From the NCBI GenBank assembly GCA_030674185.1, contig JAPXFY010000026.1, positions 50,047,246-50,111,245 of the forward strand: DNA of 64,000 nucleotides. The letters are read 5' to 3'. Positions 57,941 to 64,000 of the stretch are shown here, piece by piece. The first letter of the stretch is position 1, and each line of letters begins with the position of its first letter. The DNA is from Monoplex corrugatus. Its lineage: Eukaryota > Mollusca > Gastropoda > Littorinimorpha > Ranellidae. A program made the translations under genes and the position numbers. The notes under the pieces are model-generated. The model was not told the DNA's origin, made no database searches, and saw only the letters and a list, made by a program, of their open reading frames with translations.

Positions 57941-59400
57941 GTCCCGTGAAAGATGAACATACTTGCGGCCTCCGTCCACAGCTCCCACAGGATTCTTCCC
58001 TTAGAACAGCCACTGGTCTGTGCAGTTCTGCAGCCAGTGTGGGCAGCGTGGTCCAATTCACAAGTGGACCTGTTTGCCACCAGATTCCACCGCCGCCTTC
58101 ATCTGTAGGTCTTTCCAGTCCCAGATCCTTTGGCTTGGCCCGTGGATGCTCCGTCCATCCCTCGGTCAGTCCTGTCGAGCTACGCCTTCCCTCCGTTCCC
58201 CTAACTGTGAAAGTTCTGCGGAAGGTCCGGGCAGACTCTGCCACGATGGTTCTCGTGGCGCCTCGATGGCCGGCCCAAACATGGTTTCTGGAACTGCTGC
58301 ACCTGTTCCATGTGCCTCCAATAAAACACACTGTCACAGGCCGGTCCTTGCTTCAACCAAGGTCACGCATTCTGCACAGCAACCTGGAGGCTCTAAACCT
58401 TCCTGCTTGACTGCTGTGCAGGCCTCGGCCCTGTGGTGCAAGCACACAGACCGGACACTCAGGGAACGTATAGTGCCCACTGACACAGTTGGCCTTCTGG
58501 ATGCTCCTCAACTTTCCAGTCACCCCCGCGCTCGCAGTGGGCCAACTACCACGGCCTTCTTCGTCGGGGAAAAACCTTTTGTCCTCCTCAGTGAAGGGAC
58601 GCAGGGCAGCCATCTGCAATACCATCAGCCAGTCGGGTAGTCCTTCATTCGCGGACAACTCTGTCCTGCTGGATATTGTCCGTAGGGCTTCCCTTCGGGA
58701 AGCCTGACCCCCCGCGGCACCCGGCCGGGGATCTCCTTCTCGTCCTCTCCTCCCTGGGACTTTCGCCTTAACGAGCCCATCAGGGAGTGTTCTCCCAACT
58801 TCCTCTCATTTCGGACGGCCTTTCTACTCACTCTAGCGTTGGGGAGGCACTGTAGCGAAGTGCACGCTCTTGGCGGACTCCCCGGGGATGTTGCTTTTGA
58901 ACCGGAGGGCTCAATGTCTCTCCGCCTACTCCCGGACTTCTTGGCCAAGAACCAGTCGCCAGGTTCTCCTACTCTGTCTATCTCCATTCATCCCCTGACG
59001 TCTATCCTTGCTCCGGATGACGAAGTCTTCTCGCCAGAAGCAGCACCACCTGTTTCTCTCTTACAACGAAAGTTATAAGAAGGCCATTAGCCACGCATCC
59101 CCCTCTGGATGGCTGTGAACAGTCATCAAGGATGCGTATGCCAGGCCGGGCTCAGATTCGGCTGTTTTCTCCCTGAGGCCCCATGAGATTGGAGCATGGG
59201 CCTTGTCACTGGCGTTCACTCAGGGCCAGCCCCCTGAGTGTCCTGGGCACCACGCATTGGCGTTCTCTGGGCACGTTCATTCCATCCTACCGGCGCGATG
59301 TATACCGTCTGCGCGACGATGGATCTAGGGGTATCGCTTCCACTGTGGTGGCTCAACACCCCATCTCTGCTGCACGCCCTGACTTGTCTCATTCCTCCAG
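57941..59400 (+). pseudogene. DIRS-like tyrosine recombinase region, catalytic arginines lost
   Basis: After a linker with a VLVAPRWPAQTWFLELL block (58250-58300), the recombinase is spread over several frames: GSPSFADNSVLLDIVRRASL near 58640, the Arg-I region LGRHCSEVHALGG near 58835-58880, DFLAKNQSPGSP near 58935, HEIGAWA near 59180, and THWRSLGTFIPSYRRDVY near 59250-59310. In the G-x-R-x-x-E motif, His occupies the expected Arg. In H-x-x-R, Gly replaces Arg. The nucleophile Tyr in PSYRRDV is still present. Frame changes and stops separate these blocks. The protein is inactive. Confidence 0.75.
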
Positions 59401-59474
59401 GCGTTAACCAGGTAAGCCCTCCTTCCGGGTAGCGCTATTCTGCATCAGTGTGCCATGGTACAGTATGTGTAATT

Positions 59475-59777
59475 AAAAGGAAATTTTCCTTCTAAAATTA
59501 TGTTTAATCTAACATACTTACCATGGCTCACGCAGAGTCCCTCCCGTCCTCCCCGCCTTCCTGGTTGGTTCCTTCCGTTCACAGTCAGGGTCTTGGTTTC
59601 CTCGAAAAGAGGAAGAGCACATGCGCATGCGCAAGACATGGATACTCTCAGAGTTATGGTCCCTTCGGACTTTATTGTTTATGAGGCAGGAATGGCAAAT
59701 CGCTGCCGCTTATTGCATCAGTGAGCCACGGTAAGTATGTTAGATTAAACGTAATTTTAGAAGGAAAATTTCCTTTT
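59475..59777. repeat. Inverted-repeat terminus of DIRS-like element
   Basis: 56-bp arms at 59475-59530 and 59722-59777 are reverse complements with a few mismatches (for example ATGTTTAATC against ACGTTTAATC). A segment like CATCAGTGTGCCATGGTA at 59449 is repeated directly as CATCAGTGAGCCACGGTA at 59715. DIRS elements carry inverted termini with an additional internal complementary copy, so this is read as the right end of the element. Confidence 0.75.
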
Positions 59778-59897
59778 CATGTTCTTGAAATTGTAAATAT
59801 GTATTTTTAAAGTCTTTTCCATTTTGATGGCAACTAGTTAAATTTATTCCTTTACTTATAGTCTTTTACTGGGGAGGGCACAATGTTCACAAATAGT
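59778..59897. other. Junction between DIRS terminus and Gypsy 3' end
   Basis: Only about 120 bp separate the two elements. No LTR could be identified here, so the Gypsy 3' LTR is missing or unrecognisable. Confidence 0.5.
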
Positions 59898-60900
59898 CTA
59901 AAGGTTCAGTCTATCTGGCTTTTTGATGACACGACCTCCTCTGGTGGTTAGGACTGGTGATGGCCCTGGCTGGATTCTTTGGCTGGTGGTGGAAACAGGA
60001 TCGGGACGAGGACAGGATTGCATGGACATTGGAGTGGGATCAGGCTGGTCAGGGTCATGGATGTTCTTTGGAATGAGGCTGGATGTATCTCTGGGGACAG
60101 GACAAGGAAACTGGGGTCGTGGACCTCTGGGGATCAGGAAACGCGAGTTCCTCCTCTGCTTCCCCTGGGGTGTGGCCACTTCATATGACCGGTGTCCCAG
60201 AGGCTGGATAATGGTCCCTGGGCTTCCCTGTGGCTTCATCCAGACAGGCTGTCCAGGCAGCAGTGTTGGCAATGTTGCTGCCCGATGAGCCTTGTCGAAG
60301 TGCATTTTCATTTTTCTTTTCTGCTCCCTGTCCTTGGCCATGAAGGTGGGGTTAGGGCAGTGGGACTGCAAGGACGGCACTGTTGTCCGGATCCGTCGTC
60401 CCATAAGGAGTTCTGCTGGGCTGCTACCGTGTTGGAGAGGTGTGGCCCGGTAGCTCAGCAATGCGAGATATGGTCCTCTGCTTTATGAAGCAGGGCCTTG
60501 ACTGTCTGGACTGCTCGTTCAGCTTCACCGTTGGCCTGGGGGTAGTATGGGCTGCTAGTAGTGTGGAGAAACCCATACTTTTCAGCAAAGACAGCAAACA
60601 CATGGCTGGTAAACTGCGACCCATTGTCAGATTTGACAACTTCAGGTATTCCATGCCTGCAGAATATGCTTTTGCAGTGGTTGATGATGGTCTCGGCCCT
60701 TGTGTTCTTAAGGTGTGCCAGTTCAATGTACCTAGAATAATAGTCAACTACCACTAGGTACATCTCCTTCTTCAGCTCCATTAGATCCATGCCAACCTTT
60801 TGCCATGGGTAGTCTGGAGTTTGTGTGGGTATGAGTGGTTCTGGAGGATTACGTCTCTCCATGACACAGACTGGGTATCGTTGTACACTGGCTTAATCTG
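59898..60900 (-). pseudogene. Gypsy integrase core and C-terminal region
   Basis: The integrase catalytic core lies at about 60480-60830: D in VGMDLMEL, D in KSDNGSQFTS and E in NGEAERAVQT, with 35 residues between the second D and the E. Frame changes separate it from the upstream zinc-binding part near 60895 and from the downstream part near 60465. The C-terminal region (59898-60461) has YRATP, a GPY/F-like module around HRSYEVATPQG, and a proline-rich tail ending at a TAA at 59898-59900. Confidence 0.88.
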
Positions 60901-62056
60901 TGTGGAAATCCCTGGCCACCACACACACTGTCTTGCCAGTGCGCTGCATTTCACAATGCCTTGATGTCCGGTGTGCAGCTTCTGCAGAATGTCCTGTCTC
61001 AGTGATGCAGGTACCAAAAGTCTGGTGCCACAGAGAAGGAGATCCTGATGGAGGCTGATGTTGTGTCGCTCTGCCCAGTATGGCTTGAGGTCATTGTCTG
61101 TGCATGTCTGTGGCCATCCATTTTGGGCAAACTGCATCAGCTTGAGGCAAACTTGATCTTTTTTTAGTTCCTGCCGCATCTGATCCAGTCTTTTGTCCGT
61201 GGCTGGAAAGTTGGAAATGACCTGGTCAATCATGGACTTGGTGTCATCTTCCAGTCTCTTGTCCTCCTCATCTGGTGTTGAGATTGGTGCCCGGGACAGT
61301 GTGTCGGCAGTCACCAGGTTCTTGCCCCGGGTGTACTCAATTTCGAAAGCGTAGCGCATGAGGCGCATCCTGAATCTCAGGATACGAGGGGACAGTTCAT
61401 CTAGATTCTTGGTCTTCAATAAAGAGAGAAGAGGTCGATGGTCTGTCTCAATAGTGAGGTCTTTCAGGCCGGTGATAAATTCTGAAAATCTCTCACATGC
61501 CCAGGTGACTCCTAAGGCCTCTTTTTCCACCTGTGCATATCGTTGCTCAGTTGGAGTCAGTGACCTTGACGTGTAGAACACTGGCCTGAAGGTACCATCG
61601 TCCTGCTGCTGAAGGAGTACAACTCCCAGACCATAGGATGACGCATCTGAAGATAGTCTTGTCTTGCGATGCGGACTATAGTGGGCCAGCACTGGTGCTG
61701 TGGTAAGCTGCCTCTTGATTTGCAGGAAGGCTTCCTCTTGAGGAGTTTCCCAGGTCCACTCAGATTCCTTTTTGAGGAGTTCTCGTAGAGCTCTGGTGTG
61801 ATCTGCCAGACTGGGCCCTGCAAACTTGGCAACATGATTTATCATGCCTAACAAAGTCGAAGTTCAGTGATGTTTGTTGGCCTTGGAAAGTTTGAGATTG
61901 CTGCCACTTTCTCTGGGTCGATGGTGATGCCTTCTGCAGAGACGATGTGTCCAAGGAACTTGACCATTGACCGAGAAAACTCACATTTCTCTGGATTTAG
62001 GGTCAGTCCTGCTCGGTCAGCTTCTTCATCACCCTATGGAGCCTGTCATCATGTTC
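60901..62056 (-). pseudogene. Gypsy RT thumb, RNase H and integrase zinc-binding part
   Basis: The open stretch from 61854 to about 60900 begins MINHVAKFAGPS (RT connection), continues with SSDASSYGLGVVLLQQ (RNase H, where the first catalytic Asp is present), EKEALGVTWACERF (Glu) and TIETDHRPLL (Asp), and ends with HTGHQGIVK and WWPGI of the integrase zinc-binding domain. Between 61855 and 62056 the frame is broken by at least one shift near 62010. Confidence 0.87.
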
Positions 62057-63166
62057 TTATTGGCTGGATCCATGGATGAGAAGGTCGTCCATGTCACAGA
62101 TGACTCCCGGAATGCCAGCCAGCAAATGACTCATGGTCCTTTGAAATATTTCTGGCCCTGAGCTGATGCCAAAGGGCAGGCGAGTGTAGCAGAATCTTCC
62201 AAACGGGGTGATAAAGGTTGTCAACTGTTCTGACTCTGGGTGCAGTGGTAGCTGGTGGAAGCCACTGTTGCAGTCAAGTTTTGTAAAGACCCTTGCTCCC
62301 GACAGCTGCGCAAGTAGTTGGTCTGTCTGAGGTAGTGGAAAATTCTCACGCTTGACAGCTTCATTTAGCTTTGTGAAGTCAATGCAGAGCCGTATTTTTC
62401 CATTAGGCTTTGGCACCACCACAATTGGGGCACACCAGTCCGTAGGATTGGACACTGGGTGAATGACACCCAACTCCTGAAGCCTGTCCAGCTCCTCCTT
62501 CACTTTTCCATGAAGTGGCAGGGCTAGTCGGCGGGGAACAGTGACAGCACATGGAGTTTTATCCTTCTTTAGTTGGATTTTATAGAAAAATCCCTCTAGC
62601 TTGCCAAGATCTGCAAAGAGCGTGGGGAATTCTTTGCGAAAGGGGGCCTCTTTGACGCTGACTTCATGAATTTGCTCAAGCAAGCATAGAGCAGAAATGG
62701 CAGGGCGTCCTAATAAGGGCTCCTCAAGATCCTTGATGACATAGATGTCTTGATTGGCAGTCCTCCCTCTGCAGGATATCTCTGCTGAGAACTTGCCCAA
62801 GATCATAATTGGTGTTCGGCCTGGCCCGAAGAGTTTTCTCTTAGCCTTCTGAAGTGGTAGTTTAGAGGATGGGATGAGCTTAGATGGAATAACAGTGACA
62901 TCAGCACCAGTGTCGAGCTTGAACTCGTGTGTCTGTAAGTCATCTATCTTGACAGGCACTCTCCATGGATCACTGACCTCTCCAATCACTGAACCCAGGA
63001 AGGCATCATCTTCTTCTTCTGCAAGGTGAACATTTGCTGTAGACCTGCACATGGCTGCAAAGTGTCCTAACTTTGAGCATTTCCGACATTTTGCTCCTTT
63101 TGCTGGGCAAACGTCTCTGTTGTGAGCGTCTCGTCCACAACGGAGGCAAGTCTTGGATGCTTCTTT
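62057..63166 (-). pseudogene. Gypsy zinc knuckles, protease and RT
   Basis: Two CCHC knuckles lie at about 63070-63145 (CLRCGRDAHNRDVC and CRKCSKLGHFAAMC). The protease has KLDTGADVTVIP near 62925. The RT includes IRLCIDFTKLNEAV, FTKLDCNSGFHQLPL, YTRLPFGISSGPEIFQ, and the catalytic C-D-M-D-D-L box near 62090. The frame is continuous over about 370 codons and then ends at TAA 62057-62059, where a Gln codon is usual. All expected catalytic aspartates of RT and protease are present. Confidence 0.9.
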
Positions 63167-63181
63167 GTCCTTGCATCCAGA

Positions 63182-63831
63182 TCATGGTTGTTGCTGACGA
63201 CTAGAGTGCTGATGCGTTGTCTGCTTCTTTGACCCTTGGGGTCTGCGTTCATGGACACGGTTGATTCTGTCTCCAGTCATGGACTGCATCTGGGACTGCG
63301 CTGTCTCATGTGCTCGGCAGATTTGCACCGCTTTCTGAAGGTTGAGGTCCTTCTCTTCCAGTAGCTTTCTTTGGACCATGTCATCCCTAACACCGATCAC
63401 CACTCGGTCCCTAATCATGCGCTCTTCATCTTTAAAATTACAAGATTTTGCTGCTTGTCTCAGGGCGACGACATAGGCATCTATGCCCTCACCTGTCTCC
63501 TGGGATCTCTGGTGAAATTTGTAGGACTCGTACACTTCACTAATGGCTCCTACACAGAATTCTTCAAATTTTTTAATGATGGTATCAATGTCTGTCTTTT
63601 GTTCACCTTCAGCAAAAGGAAGACCATCAAAACTTCAAGAGCGTCCTCTCCTATGCAGGCAAGAAAGACAGCACTCTGATATGGTTTGTCCTCCTTGTCA
63701 AGCCTTGAAGCAACAGAGTAATTAAGCCACTGACGCTTGAATCTCTTCCAACCGCTCTCCAAGTGTCCATGGATGTCTAGTTTGGAAGGGACTGGGATGT
63801 TGGCAGTGAAGTGTTTCTGTGGTTGGGCCAT
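63182..63831 (-). pseudogene. Gypsy gag
   Basis: The start ATG is at 63829-63831 (MAQPQKHFTA). The matrix/capsid-like region includes WKRFKRQWLNYSVASRL and YQSAVFLACIGEDALEV. A frame change near 63630 separates this from the downstream frame, which contains YKFHQRSQETGEGIDAY and NLQKAVQICRAHE. A TGA at 63182-63184 (usually Trp) interrupts the connection to the zinc knuckles, which are in the same frame. Confidence 0.85.
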
Positions 63832-64000
63832 AATAATCCTATACTAGAAACAGGCAGCTAACAAACCAGTGTTCAAACTGTGAAAACTCAAATAATCTGG
63901 CACTTCAGCAATGAACTAAACAACAAAACTGAGTAGGCCTAATGTATGAAAATATAAACAGTTGTCTCTCCCAAATGACTGCAAGGCACTGTCTAAACAC
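63832..64000 (-). other. Gypsy 5' leader or LTR, unassigned
   Basis: About 170 bp precede the gag start. No primer-binding site or LTR terminus could be recognised because the element leaves the window. Confidence 0.4.

Larger units (their letters stand above)
55281..59777 (+). mobile_element. DIRS-like (tyrosine-recombinase) retrotransposon, decayed
   Basis: This region is GC-richer than the neighbouring DNA. In order it encodes a gag-like region, a partial RT, RNase H, and a tyrosine recombinase, and it is followed by an inverted-repeat terminus at 59475-59777. This combination is characteristic of DIRS/Ngaro-group elements. All parts are frameshifted. The left end is not defined. The element lies on the same strand as IDH3B, in its last intron if the final exon is beyond the window. 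Confidence 0.8.
59898..64000 (-). mobile_element. Ty3/Gypsy LTR retrotransposon, internal region
   Basis: On the minus strand the order is gag, two zinc knuckles, protease, RT, RNase H, integrase and a C-terminal module, which is the Ty3/Gypsy order. No LTRs were recognised: the 5' side runs to the end of the window about 170 bp beyond the gag start, and the 3' side meets the DIRS terminus. No envelope-like ORF is present. Confidence 0.9.

Noticed and set aside
59460..59900. Gypsy 3' LTR
   Set aside because: No segment here matches the available 5' side (63832-64000), and the inverted arms belong to a different structure.

Overview
This is a stretch of animal nuclear genome, most likely from a mollusc and probably a marine gastropod. 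The evidence is one intron-rich host gene with canonical GT-AG introns, AT-rich intergenic DNA, very long (CA)n arrays, and a dense mixture of RTE-, L2/CR1- and I/Nimb-like LINEs, tRNA-headed SINEs, a Tc1 element, a DIRS-like element and a Ty3/Gypsy element. The species call is inference from repeat style only.

The only confidently identified host gene is IDH3B, the beta subunit of mitochondrial NAD-dependent isocitrate dehydrogenase, on the + strand. Seven coding exons (26070-26150, 41617-41765, 42631-42771, 50877-51143, 52294-52396, 54227-54373, 54794-54949) join in phase to 348 codons, from a mitochondrial presequence to just before the C-terminus. The last short exon was not found and should lie beyond the window. 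Introns 1 (15.5 kb) and 3 (8.1 kb) are packed with mobile DNA.

Layout. 1-6.8 kb: a diverged ~540-bp retroposon (called R540 here), a full-length but dead RTE-like LINE on the minus strand with 13-bp target duplications, and a 5'-truncated LINE with 14-bp target duplications. 8.3-13 kb: an L2-type LINE copy, SINE-like pieces and two more R540 copies. 15.2 kb: a TTAA-flanked MITE nested inside another copy of itself. 16.8-24.3 kb: a giant inverted repeat (arms 3.35 and 4.1 kb, 64-bp loop) inserted into such a MITE, with a promoter-like end and a small start-codon exon mirrored in both arms. 26.1-55 kb: IDH3B, whose introns hold an I/Nimb-type LINE split by a Tc1 element, a second L2 copy, an L2 3' tail, R540 copies, RTE-like remnants, a 130-bp satellite, and a second I/Nimb-type LINE bounded on both sides by (CA)n. 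55.2-59.8 kb: a decayed DIRS-like tyrosine-recombinase retrotransposon. 59.9-64 kb: a decayed Ty3/Gypsy element on the minus strand.

Most interesting points: the giant palindrome and its mirrored exon; the I/Nimb-type LINE whose two copies sit inside (CA)n tracts, suggesting microsatellite-targeted insertion; the L2 family that carries its own (CA)n array in its 3' UTR; and the self-nested, piggyBac-like MITE family.
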